Assembly: GCF_000002235.5 (NCBI RefSeq)
Contig: NW_022145606.1
Location: 23,808,095-23,872,094, forward strand
Length of the DNA stretch: 64,000 nt
Origin: Strongylocentrotus purpuratus
Lineage: Eukaryota; Echinodermata; Echinoidea; Camarodonta; Strongylocentrotidae
Direction of reading: 5' to 3'
The notes under the pieces are model-generated. The model made no database searches and had not been told where the DNA came from. It worked only from the letters and a program-made list of their open reading frames with translations. Numbering within the stretch: the stretch's first letter is position 1; every line of letters begins with the position of its first letter. Shown here piece by piece: positions 1-13,600 of the stretch. The position numbers were made by a program, and so were the translations under genes.

Positions 1-437
1 TATGTAATGTATATAAATGAGCTACAAATACTAGTGAGACAAGAAAAGAAATGAAAAGGGTAAGAATGAAAAATGTAGAGAAACAAGAATGATATAAAAA
101 GAGAAACATCTCCCAAATAGATAAGAAACATCTACAGAATGAGACGATAATAGCAACAAATTGAGATACACAGATTGGCATTGAGAAAAGAAAAAGAGAT
201 GACAAAGATAGATAAAGATAGATGAAGAAAATGAGAGAAAGAGGGGGAAAAGAAATAGAGAGAGAGAGAGAGCAAGAGCAAAAAACAAACAATATATGGA
301 GAGGGAGAGAGAGAGAGCGAGAGATGCTAAGTAAAAAGCCAAAACATACTAATTATCCCAGAGCAGAGTGTATAGAAACAATAAAAGAGCAATTTGTTAT
401 TTAATAGAAACAGAAAGAAAAAGATGGAGTTAGCTTG

Positions 438-472
<35 letters not shown>

Positions 473-680
473 AAAAGCCACAACGTACTAGTTATCCAAG
501 GGCAGAGTGCGAAAAAACAACGAAAGAGGATTTTTTTCTTTAAATAGAACAACAAAAAAACAGAGAGGAAAGACAGAGAAAGCTTGAGACATCAGCTAAA
601 TAGTCTAACAAGAAGAGAAAGAGAAAGAGAGGAATGATCAGATTCAACAACAAACCGGCTACAAGAATTCAGAGGTGCAA
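1..680. repeat. GA-rich simple and tandem repeat in the p190 intron
   Basis: GA/GAGA microsatellite with a partly repeated unit: GCCAAAACATACTAATTATC near 340 recurs as GCCACAACGTACTAGTTATC near 476, each followed by CAGAGTG and A-rich sequence. Open frames here are low complexity. No exon is seen left of 683. Confidence 0.7.
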
Positions 681-682
681 AC

Positions 683-865
683 CTGAAAGCATTGTCTCCC
701 CTATCTCCTCTGTCACTCTCCACCTGGTTGGGCGTCCCGCTGCGATACTTCTGACCTGCGACCACGGATCTGAGGGCGTCCTGTATCTGAGACTCGCTGA
801 ATTTCTTCCCGTGCCACAGGGTCGTGTTGTCTGGAGGCACGTTCACGATCTGGCAGTTGTTCAAC
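683..865 (-). CDS. p190 RhoGAP exon 11 (last in window)
   Basis: Residues 718-778: [20 protein letters not shown].. then [17 protein letters not shown], end of pseudo-GTPase domain 1. Acceptor TTTTTTCATGTAG is clear. The 3' end is less certain: TTTCAG|GTTTGC at 683 is the best donor, but the frame stays open to 592 into repeat-like Ser/Leu codons. The next exon lies off the left edge. Confidence 0.8.
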
Positions 866-3800
866 CTACATGAAAAAAGACCCATTTTATAACGTGAGTT
901 TCCTCCATCATAGTCGTAAGAAAGGATGAGCAGTGTCTAAAGTCAGAACTTGTTCATTGTTTGCAAAATCGTCTGTTGTCTTTGGGAAATAGTACAGCAA
1001 GGATTTAGTAACTAAGGAACAGGATCTGTAGGACACCTCAGGGTTCAAGGTTCAGGGTTCAAAGTTCAACGTGCTGCAACACCGTGGCTTACCTGCGGCA
1101 CAACATCTCTGCTTTATCCCTGACCTGAGCCGCGTCCGCCTCCGGACTGGTGCTGCGACCGAACATTAGCACCACGGCCAGGTCCCTCAGGGTCGTTGAG
1201 TTGTACTCCTCCTGGTCGGATAGAATGGTACGTTCCAGGGCGTCTTGGATGTACTGGAAACCCTCCAGAGATGTGAAGACACAGATACAACCTGGTGTCA
1301 AAGAAGGAAGAATAAATAACATTTATTTGTCAACTGAACTGATATTCACACCGTTAACAAATTATGAAATACACAGAGACAAAATACTGGATACTTATTC
1401 ATTTATGCACAAGCAGTGCACTCTGTGATACATGGGTGGAAGTATGCTTTGAAAAGGGGAAACAAAGGCTTTTTATGTAGCACTGTGAACTGGTCTATTG
1501 GGTGAGGGCGCTAGATAAATGAAAATAATGGATAAAAAAATAGCAATGTAAAATTCCCACTTTTCAGGCAATATCATTATTTGAATTGCTACTGACCAAC
1601 AGATGTGAGATGTTTTTGCAGCTATTGTATACTGCCGTACTTGCTTAGCTGACCACCTGTACATGTACCTACACATGTACGTGTAAAGAACACATCCTTC
1701 GTTCCCTTCATATTCACCTGAATGAACACGTAAGACAATAATTTGCCTACAATGGCCACTTCTTTCTCTAGTCTCCGTTTAGTGCTCTTCACACTCAGAA
1801 TATACATCACATCTCTGGGTTTTTTTTCAATTGCCAGAGCTATTTTTGTTAAGCTTTCTGGAGCAACATCGTTCCCCACTCCCGCATATTTCTTCATCAA
1901 CAGTGACTTGGCAAGACCTGCCAACCTCTGGAGTTTACAAACTTTATTCTTCAATCTCCAAAGTTGTATTTTACTGACAAAAATTGTATCAACCAAAAAC
2001 AAAAACAGACTGATATGTGGATCAATGCAGACCTGCCAACTTCTGGAGCTCAAAAACTGTATTCTTCAATCCCAAAAGTTGTATTTTACGAACAAAATTT
2101 GTATTCTTAAAAGTAAACACGGACTGTTACGTGGATCAATGCCTCTTACCATGCCTACATACAGGAATAAATTTTTCAAAGGATCATTGGTTGAATATAT
2201 GCATGATTTCGTCATGACTGTTGTGTTCGATGAACCAATGAACATCCCCAAATTGCCGATGTGAGATGCTTGTAGGATACTTTACAGGACAGAATGGGCA
2301 TTTTGGCATTGAAAATGGCACAGACACATAAACAAAATTTTTTTTTTTTTTAAATATTTAAAAAAAATTAAAAAATAAAAATGAAAATGAAAATCATATT
2401 TTATTGAGGAAAATCGTACTGCTTCTAAAAATTGTATGAAATACGACTAAATCGTACTGGTTGGCAGGTCTGTCAATGCCTCTAACTTTGGGTGAATTTT
2501 CAAGTGTCTCTCTCCCTTCTGTTGCCTCCTTAAGGGTTGTCTAGGAGAGGATTCACCAGGAGACAACGAAGCTCCAGACAACTCTCGCTACCAATGAAGA
2601 TACAATGTCTTGCAGTCTACATTTGTATTACCTTGCGGTGTGAAGCTTTCCGATTGGAGTTGATTACTAGGATGAGTGATATCGCCCTCTATAGTCTTCA
2701 GATCGAGGCTGTATAGAACCTTATCCAGCGTGTAGTCACCATCATACGATTGCGACTATGGAGAAAAGTGATTAAGATGGACCAGATTTAATACTCCTTC
2801 TGTAGACTGTGTCTCAATCATGAAAAACAGAGAACCCTATGGCTTGTAACTTTCATACCAAAATATTTGAAAGTGCTGAAATAAACTTTGAACACACAGC
2901 ACCTCATTTTGAGGCGTAACTGGTGTACTTTTCCAGTCAAAAGTAGATCCGAGCTTGAGTTTAATTTTCTATTTTCTATTTTGAATTTTTCAAAAAAGGA
3001 GTTCCTCGTATGTTTATAATCCTTTTCCTCACCAACAGAATTACCAACGGTCTCATAGGATAAAGTAAGGTAGTAAAGTAGCTGAAAGAATGTGTGCAGC
3101 TTGAAACATTCTTGGCATTCATCTACAGAATGGCAAAAATGAAAAGTGCTGATTTTGAAAAAAACAAAAATGTCATATTTCTTTTTGAACCTAGATATGT
3201 TCCCAATTACCAAACAATCCAATATTGTGTTTTTAACAGCTCTTTATATTAACCAGAGATGCCAACTTTTGGAAATCAGAAATAGGGAGGATTTGTAATC
3301 GACACCAATTAATGTGCGCGTAGCGCACATCTCGAGCGCGTAGCGCCCGACACATGCGGCCGGGGTCCAGGGCCCGCCTTAGGGCCCTGGAAGCTCTGGG
3401 GTTCTAGATGCTCTCTGGTGCAATCTGAGCCTTATTTTGGAGCATTTTACATGTGTATTTAGTTAAATAATTCCCCTTTTTTTTAAAATAACATAAAAAT
3501 TGTACAAAATGCATGATGAATTACTTTCAGACTTCCGATTACACAGGTACTTGATACTGTATTCGGTCTTATACTTCCGAGACCATTTCCTGGTCTTATT
3601 TTGCTGATTTTCCGCCATTTGGATTCTGTGGCAATATCCACGCATTGGTTACGGCGATCCATATGCTGAAACAATCTTTCGCTACTCTTAATTTGTCTTT
3701 TAACATAGTGGAATTATTACATGCTTAAGTTAGCAGATGATATTTCTCTTTCAATTCACAGATATATATACTGATAAGCGCCCTCCAAAAAAAATCATAA

Positions 3801-6800
3801 TAAAAAAAAAAAAAAAAAAAAAAAAATAAAAAAAAAAAAAAATAAAATCATTTTTTTTTATTTTTTTTTTTAAATAAATCGGGAGGATAAGGATGGTGAT
3901 CGTAAGGTCGGGAGTTGGGGTGAATTATCGGGAGCCTCCCGATAAAATCGGGAGGGTTGGCATCTCTGTATTAACCCATAAGTTCAGACTTTTTTTTTCG
4001 AATTGGCAACAATTACTTCCACTTTCCACTGTTTCATAGTTTAAAAGAAATTAAAATGTCTATTAAATGAAACAGTGGGAATGAAAACTAAACCAGTATC
4101 AACAAGAAATTTTCACTGTGCACACCAAAAATAGTAATCCTAACTTTCCCTCTGCATTACCAATTTAGGCGGAATATACTGCAAACACTACTTATACTTT
4201 TTTATATCACTTCTTTGTCATGATCCACTTTTCAAGATGTGTTCATCAACTACATACATGTAAATGTTCTGATCACCAACCAATTTTCTTAAGTTGAACA
4301 TTAAGTGTTATATTTATGGTGTTGTATGTTTTTGACAACATAGTGGCGATAAATTAATGAATCTTTTAGATTACCTGTAGATTATACTTCATGCAAAAAT
4401 TATTTTAGAAATATATAAGTGTTCATGTATGCATAACATAAGAAAAACTGTGGAAACAAAAAGAGTGTTTGAAAATAATATTGTATCAGTTCATATGAAG
4501 TGGCAGTGTCAATGTTAAACAAAATCAATATACATAGTTTAGAGCTTGAATTCAAAATTGAATGGTATGTGTGTACGGTTAAATTAGCAGTTGACTCATA
4601 TACATGTATGTTTTAAGTTTGTCCATGCATGGAGTGTTAGAAAAGAAGAACAGAACTTATCTGTATGCACAGTTTCATATCTTCAGGAAGAAAGTGTGAA
4701 TTTAATCAGTGACCTTTGACCCATATAAAGAAACATGTTTTACAAAACAAACACATCACTCGCTAATGAACCACACAGCAATCACAGGACAAAATACTCC
4801 AATGCAAAGAGTCTACATCATTAAATACCAGTAAATGTATTTCCTTGAAATGAAATTGTCCTCTTTGATTTTTTTTTTCCCTCTCCAAATTCTAATTTCC
4901 ATTTTGCTATTCATTGGGGTAATGTATGTTATAAACTTCTAATATGGTGGTTTAATGATGTATTTCATTTATAATCTTGATAATTTAAAAAGAATAAATA
5001 CATGTTAAGGAACGGTGTGGAATTGTGAGTAAAATTAATCATCAAAATGGATTGTGAAATTAATTTTAGACCATGGAATTTGATAGAATATTGGTGAAAA
5101 TTAAAGAAATTTTGTTAGATTATTGAGACTTGTGTCATACGTATACCTGGGAATAATTCCTTCCGCTGCCCCGAAATGCCTGTGAATTCTACAAAAGGTC
5201 ATGCAAGATTAAAGATTCAAAGAAATAGAAAGCCAGATTGTTTTAATTAATTCAACAATATATGTTAGTAACTGCGTACTCTTGTTTAAAAACAGACAAG
5301 GCTGACCAGAGAAAGATTCACCTCATGTTAAATTTGCATTTGATAGGCCATTTTTGTAATGAAATCAACTTTAATGACTTGTTTAGTGTTTCATTACAAA
5401 TTATTGAATTCACCTGTTTCAAATTAATTGTATTTCAATAGTCAGAATGTGAATTGCATACATTCCATGTTATAAGGTAGGTCGAGCCATAATGTTTGTC
5501 CTACCTAGCAACAATTAATGTATCCAATTCACATTCTGACTAATGAAGTACAATTATTCATAACGCGTATTTGGCTTGCGTATTGCTGCATATTTATGGC
5601 AAGCCGTTTTAACATTTATTCCTATTTCTTGATATCAAGAAATTAATTCTTGATATCAAGAACTACCATTGCTTTACAACAGAAAATCATTTCTTGATAT
5701 CAAGAAATAGGAATTAATGTTAAAACGGCTTGCCACAAATACGCAGCAAGTCGTGAGCCAAATACGCAGAGGTGTGACTGATGCATGAACTATTGACTAA
5801 GGGTAATTAGTTAGGGGGGACTCTTTCCGACCCGGACAGAATCCATCTAGACTACTGAGGCCTGAAACACAAAAGTTCTTGACAATACAAGATCTGAAAA
5901 AGCCTGAAACACAGAAGCAACAGAGCCTAAAACCATGTTAAAATCTGACAAATCGCATCCCTGTTGACATTGGTGCTTGCTTGCTACATGCCTCTACTGT
6001 ACATTGTCGACACTTCTAGGCATGCAGTCCCATACCTTGATTTCGGTGTCAAGTTCATCGGCCAATCCATCCTCACCAACGACAATGATGTTGAGTTTGT
6101 TGTTTGAGTCGTCCCAAGTTCCCAATTCTTTGATCGGTGATCTGCAGAGCAAAAAACAAACAAATTGGGCAAAATTGAAACAAATATATATTTAATGTCC
6201 CTGCCCCCATGCTACTGATTACAAGATCTATGAAACAGGGCCCTGGGGAGTGTTTCACAAAGATCCTAAGTTGGACTTAAAAAATATGGAAAGCCATTAG
6301 CATCTTTGAAAATATTTTGTAAAAGTTATTTTAAAAGGCATAAAATGTTGATTCAAATCGTTCATATTTCCTATCATCAAGGATATTTCATGTTCTGGAT
6401 GTGGAATTTATAAAAAGTCTAAAACACTTGAATTTCTGCTTTTGAATATATTTCATTTAAAGACTCCAATGGCTGTCCATAATTTTTAAAGTCCAACTTA
6501 GAGTTAAGTTCTACTTAGGATCTTTGTGAAACACCCCCTGGACCACTAGCGGGCACCTGCAAGTGTCTTGTTCAGAGTTCCAACTACAACTTCCAACATC
6601 ATATTCAACCTGGGACCCGCTTCACAAAGCCTTTTTTCAATGACAAATGACAAAATTCAGTGACAAATCTGCTGATGACCAATCAGAAGCAAGGATTTCA
6701 GTAGCTTATAACAACAACTGTCATTTATCACTGATGACAAGTTTTGTGAAACGGGTCCCAGGTTTGGTGAACGAATACATGACAAATCATTCTTACCTTT

Positions 6801-9800
6801 GATAAAAATTAAGTCTAAATCTGAATATGTAATTGCAGCCAAATATGGCAAGTTAAGCCTCTATTTTAAAAAGTTTATATTTGAGTTGTAGTGGACTATA
6901 TGTTTTTGTCATTTCACATTCTTGTACATGATTGTAAATAGCCAGTTGGCTTTTATATTATTTTTGAGTACCCAATAAAAATAAAAAAATTTAAAATAAA
7001 TAAAAAAAAATCTTACCTCTGTACTGTTCTCTCTATGCAGAGTTGAGTTAGTTTCTCCATGCACTTCTCGCCGTAGTAACAGCTGTCGGTCGTGGGATTG
7101 TGTACGAAGGCAAGCTGTTTGAGCAGCATCACGTATCTCTCTAGATTCATCTCAGACAGCTTCTGCCATCTGTGGGAATAAGGGGAGATTTAAAAATAAG
7201 TTGAATACATGAGAGGTTTGAGGAGAAAGTTGAGTTCTGGGGAGAGGTGACAAAAAATTTGTGAGCGTTTTCATGGAAGAAGATCAGAGAAAAAAATCAT
7301 ATTTTATGACAAGTAACAGCTTTAAAATGAGGCCCAATTTGTATGCCACATGTTGGTGTAGTCCCATATACATTGTACATCTTTCTGTGTACAGTGCTTG
7401 TTACTTTACCAAGACTAGGCCAAATTTCTTATCATTTTGATTCTAGAACCTTGCAGTACAACCTTTTCTGACCGATTCCACACCGTTTCTTTCACAATGC
7501 AATCGCATGACCAGAACTCAACTTAAAGAGAAGGTTGAGTGCTGGGAAGAGGTGAAAAATAATTTGTGAGCATTACTCATTCTTATTATGCAAGTGTGGA
7601 AGAACATCAAATAAGACATGTTCCCTGAAAAGCCTGGCTCTTCAAATACCTTCATATTCTAAATATGCATGTAACATCGTAAAAATCGAGGGGGGGGCGG
7701 CTTTTTATGCCACATGTTCGTGTAGTCCCATATACATCTTTCTGTGTACAGTGTTTGTAACTCTACCAAGACTTGGCCAAATTTCTTATCATTTTGATGA
7801 TTCCAGAACCTTGCAATACACACAAATTCCTATATGCTAGATGATCAACCTTTCCTGGCAGTTCCACACCGTTTCTTTCACAATGCGATCGCATGACCAG
7901 AACTCAACTTCATCTTTAATCTTTAACTGCATGTTTTCATAATCATTGCTTTACAATCACCATACTTATCTGCACTACATTGTAGCTTAGCAGTGCAAAG
8001 AGGTGTCATTGTCGAGTGGATATGTCATCGGACTGTGGATCACGAGGTGCGCGGTTCGAGTCCCGCTGCGGCACTTATGTCCTTTGGCAAGACATTAATC
8101 TACGTTTGCCACACTCCACCCAGGTGAGGTAAAAGGGTACCTGGTAGAATTATTCTTTGAAATGCACTGTGTGCTGATAACGGCTGCCGGAGCTATCAGG
8201 AGCTTGACACAAACCAGCTCTCACCTAGACTAACACCCAGCTGTTTTTTTCACTAAACCCAGATTTAACTTTTACCTACCTAGGCTCATGCTCCAGCTGT
8301 TTCACCAGTTTCTGCACCTCTTTGCTTGGCTGCTGGGTGATATCCACACTAGCAAGTAGGGCATATTTCTCCATCAGGAGCTCGGCAAAGTCCGACTGCG
8401 CCCGGGCTTGGATGTTCTCCTGGTGCACATTGTAGATGGCGACCTTCGTGCTCTCGTCGAGCTCTCCGAAGCTCTCGCTGTTGGAGATCGCGTCCAGGAC
8501 GACGTCCTCGTCCATGGCGCGGAACGGAAGGACGATGTTCGGGAGATTTTCCAGCAGCTTCTTGAAGTCTGCCTTCATTCTGAAATGTCCCAAGATAAAG
8601 AAGTATTACAGTATAAATTCTTCAAGGTAATGTAAACTCCTGTAAAATGAAGCCAGGCTGGAATGCTCCCCAGGGAGTGGAGAATGTGCATGCATTGTGT
8701 GCGGGCAAGCCTGAATCCTATGACCGGGGTAATAATAAATCTGTAAAGCGCTTAGAGACATCATCAATGTATTAAAGGCTGTCTGTACTAGTTTGGCTAG
8801 GAGGGATTACACCACCCAGGAACCTCACTGACAGGTAGCTTTCTCATCAACTCAGCTCTCAATTAACATAAGAGAGGATCATGGGGGACCAATGGTCACC
8901 GATTAGGCATTGTTTTCTATATAGAGCGAGCTAGTAGCTACATGTAGTACAACGTGGCTTTAAGCGCTATATAAAAACGGAATCAGGGCTTAATTAAATT
9001 AATCCAAGGCCATATCAGTGGATGCCCCTCTCATTGGCCTTGGAGAATTTTGTGCCCTTTCCAATTCTTCCTATTTGTGCTGTAATATAGAAATGTGCCG
9101 TACAGAAAAGTGGCCTTGCCCTAAAAATATTGAAATTTAAAGCCTGCGGAATATTATTATTATTATTATATTTATTCTTATTAAACTTACTTCTCTTTCC
9201 TCTTGGCAGCGTTGAGTCTATTGACGTGATCCTGGAAGCAATTCTCACATTCCATCTCGTTGCCTTCGAGAAGGTCGTAAGGGATGCGAACCTCGTTCGT
9301 GTCGATGTATTCACTCTCCCTCCAAGACTGGTCGTGTGGCAGCACAATGAACCACTGGGCGAAGTTGGTCATCTCGGGCAGCATGTGACGACATTCTGTC
9401 CAGTCCCTGGGAGAGTGAAGAAAGATGGAGAGAGAGAGAGAGAGAGATAGAGAGAGATGGAGAGAAAGAAAGAAAGCGTGGGGGAGGAAGAGAGATAGAG
9501 GAGAGGGATAGAATAGAGGAATAGAGGGATAGAAAAGAGAAAGAGAGATATATAAGAGAGAGATAGAAGAGAGAGAGATCGGACAGAGAGAGATAGAAGA
9601 GAGAGAGATAGATAAAGAGAGATAGAAGAGAGTGAGATAGAGGAGAGGGATAGAATACAGGGATAGAAGAGAGAGAGAGAGATATAAGAGAGAGATAGAA
9701 GAGAGAGAGATCGGACAGAGAGAGATAGAAGAGAGAGAGATAGAAGAGAGATAGATAAAGAGAGATAGAAGAGAGTGAGATAGAGGAGAGGGATAGAATC

Positions 9801-10319
9801 CAGGGATAGAAGAGAGAGAGAGAGATATAAGAGAGAGATAGAAGAGAGAGAGATCGGACAGAGAGAGATAGAAGAGAGAGAGATAGAAGAGAGATAGATA
9901 AAGAGAGATAGAAGAGAGTGAGATAGAGGAGAGGGATAGAATACAGGGATAGAAGAGAGAGAGAGAGATATAAGAGAGAGATAGAAGAGAGAGAGATCGG
10001 ACAGAGAGAGATAGAAGAGAGAGAGATAGAAGAGAGATAGATAAAGAGAGATAGAAGAGAGTGAGATAGAGGAGAGGGATAGAATACAGGGATAGAAGAG
10101 AGAGAGAGAGATATAAGAGAGAGATAGAAGAGAGAGAGAGTTCAGACAGAGAGAGATAGAAGAGAGAGAGAGATATAAGAGAGAGATAGAAGAGAGAGAG
10201 AGATATAAGAGAGAGATAGAAGAGAGAGAGAGTTCAGACAGAGAGAGATAGAAGAGAGAGAGAGAGAGATATAAGAGAGAGATAGAAGAGAGAGAGATAA
10301 AGAGAAATAGAAGAGAGTG

Positions 10320-10352
<33 letters not shown>

Positions 10353-10628
10353 GGGGAGAGAGAGAGAGAGAGATATAAGAGAGAGATAGAAGAGAGAGAG
10401 ATAAAGAGAAATAGAAGAGAGTGAGATAGGAGAGAGAGAGAGAGAGAGATAGAAGAGAGAGAGAGAGAGATATAAGAGAGAGATAGAAGAGAGAGAGATA
10501 AAGAGAAATAGAAGAGAGTGAGATAGGAGAGAGAGAGAGAGAGAGAGAGGGGAGAGAGAGAGAGAGATATAAGAGAGAGATAGAAGAGAGAGAGATAAAG
10601 AGAAATAGAAGAGAGTGAGATAGGAGAG

Positions 10629-10659
<31 letters not shown>

Positions 10660-13600
10660 GGAGATGGAGTCAGAAAGGGAGGGGCAAGGGAGACACAGAG
10701 AGGGATGGATGGGAGGTCGTAGACAGAGATAGATAGAAAATTATCTCGAGAAACAATGCAATACAGTGAAACCTGTATAAAAAGACCACTCAAGGGGGGC
10801 GCAACTAGACAGGTGGTATTTCTAGGCAGGTGGTCTTTATGTACAGTTTCCTATAGTAGATATACATTTTTCAAAGGGAAACTTTCTATACAGGTAGTTG
10901 CTGAAGAAATTTTGGGTAAAAAAATCAGTACAAAATGAGAAGCTTGTATCCAAGTTTTAAAGGTAAAGACCAGTTATGGTCATGCGATTGCATTGTGAAA
11001 GAAACGTTGTGGAATCGATCAGAAAAGGTTGATCATCTAGCATCTAGCATCTGCAAGGTTCTGGAATCATCAAAATGATAAGAAATTTAGCCCATTCTTC
11101 GTAAAGTTACAAGCACTATACACAGAAAGATGTATATGGGACTACCCTATATGTCTCACAGACCATGAGAGAAACAAATTTACCAAATATATGAATTAGT
11201 AGGCGGTTTCCCAGCAAATTTGTTATCATCATGTATTAGTCAAAACATATTCTTTCACATGATTGGTAATGAGAGCTTCCATTTCATTTTTTGAAATTGG
11301 GGCATTTCCAATACTGGTCTTTACCTTTAACATATTGTATGTACAATTAACAACTAAATTATCCATACCCTTATTATGTTTTATAATTTGTTAAGTAGTT
11401 GAAAAATTGCTTTTATCCAATTTATTTTGTCTCGAGAACATGGCATATTAAAGTCACATGTAGGCAATAGTTGGCAAGGAAGTACTGCACACACTTTATA
11501 AATAATCTCGAAACCTATTGATAAATATTAGCTTTGATGGCGCGCCCATAACCGCACAAGTGTTTATTTCCTACCTAAAAGTATCGGTGACTCAAGGAGT
11601 TAAGTGGGTTTTGTTTCGATAATTTAAAGGCCAGTTGTTTACATTACAGTTAACTTTTGGAAGATAATGGCAACAAGACTGAATGTGAAATTTAATAAAG
11701 GGTGATTCTTCCTCATAGAGATAACAAACAAAGCTACGATAAGTCTTGATGGTCTCAATTTATCCATGAGCGGCTAACAAACTTTTATCAGGTCTTGTAT
11801 ACGACGGAAGTGCGCTACAGTTTATAGTTGGGCACGTTCAACCCATTTTGAAAGAGTTAAATTATTTGGATAAAACTTTCCATGCCACATGTTGGTGTAG
11901 TTGGTACATGTTTCTGGGTACAGTGCATGTGACTTTCAGCAAGCATGAGTGAATTTTTACCATTTTGATGATTTTTTTTTAAATCACATTATTTACCAAT
12001 TATCATGTAGTACCTCTCCCATTCCTCCCTCCCAGTTTCACACATAAGGCAACCGTATGACACAAACTCCACTTTATCTTTTACTATCTATAAACAGTGA
12101 CATAGCGACACTCGTACCGTCTAAAATCGTGACAAACTGTTCCATCTTTATCGAAGAGAAAAGATCGCTGTGAGTTCACACGGTAGGCAAGAAATTGAAT
12201 GAAGTATAAAAACTAATAAAATAAATATGTGCGTTAAAAATGCTCATTATTGAGAGAAACCTGATGCCATTATAAACAAGTGGGCGATTAAGTATGCGAT
12301 TGGTTTTGATTCAAGTATTTATGACATGATGGGGGATATTAAGGTATAATGAGTGGCAGGAATACCGCTGAAACATTTTGTTTCGAATTTGAGAGGTATA
12401 TATATATAAAGCAAGCAGATATTCCTTATTGGAGTACCTGTTATCTGATGGACAGGACCTTATCATTCACAATTTAGGGGGGAATCAGTTTACCTAACAA
12501 TGAGGTAGTGAAGATCAGGGAATGGACTCTACTTTTAGAATGAGCTACAGAGGGTCTGATCTTGTTCTAACTTTTTGAAACTGATCACCCCTAAGATCAT
12601 AATGAACTTGACTCCTTTACAATCTAATGTCATAGAAAAAAGAGTGGTCCATTCTAAATCTAGGGAGGTGCAAGCTAACCTTTCACTGATGGGTTTTAAT
12701 CGGGGAACAATATTTCCAGTGCATAGGGAAACCGTCCCAGATGAATTCTCTTCTACTTTTTAAAACTCGCATCCCCTAAAATCTTAATGGACTCAACTCC
12801 TCTGCATAGCAACTGGTTCAGAAGCAGGCATATTCCATTCTAGATTTAGGGAGGGGAAGGCCTACCTTGCACTGATGGAATTAAAATCTAGGAATATACT
12901 CTCTAGTGCATCTGGTAGCATTGCAAGATACTTTCTCAAACTCACCATCCCTAAAAGCATAATGAACTCAACTCCTCTACACGCTACCGTTATGAAACAG
13001 GAATGTTCCATTCTTAATTTAGGGAGGGGCACGCTTACCTTCCACTGATGGAGTTCAAATCAAGGAATATACTCCCTAGTGCACTTGGTAGTGCTGCCAG
13101 ATACTTTCTCAAACTCACCGTCCCTAAAAGCATAATGAACTAGACTCCTCTACATGCTACTTACTATGAAACAGGAATGTTCCATTCTCATTTTAGGGAG
13201 GGGAATGCTTACCTTCCACTGATGGAGTTCAAATCAGGGAATATACTCTCCAGTGCGTCTGGTAGTCTTCCCAGATATAGCTTCATTTTATTCTGCTGGT
13301 GGTTCTGGCGAAGCCGCTGTGTGTGCCGTGTGAAGTAGTTCTTGGCATTCTTTGTACCAATGAGTTCAACAACCTATTTTTATTTTCCAAAAAAGAACAA
13401 TAGGTATTTAATTACTTTGCATAAACAAGCTTGTGTCGGTCATTATGCACGATCGTTCAACAATAAATAAAGTAGACTGGACACACATGCAACATAAACA
13501 GTGGTGGATACTGTTGCTTATTTATTTAGATTTGGCACAATTTATAACATTTGTGGTGCCAAAATAAAACCTTTTTACCTCTGCTCTGCAATATTGTTTT

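Noticed and set aside
1622..2053. 143-residue open frame on minus
   Set aside because: Lies in p190 intron 9 over a tandem repeat and a MITE edge; no family resemblance and no frame-matching splice sites.
8408..8635. open frames on plus over p190 exon 6
   Set aside because: Antisense shadows of a real exon.
9369..10793. 474-residue Ser/Leu-rich open frame on minus
   Set aside because: Frame-wide translation of the GA/TC repeat array; it overlaps exon 5 and its acceptor and has no domain.
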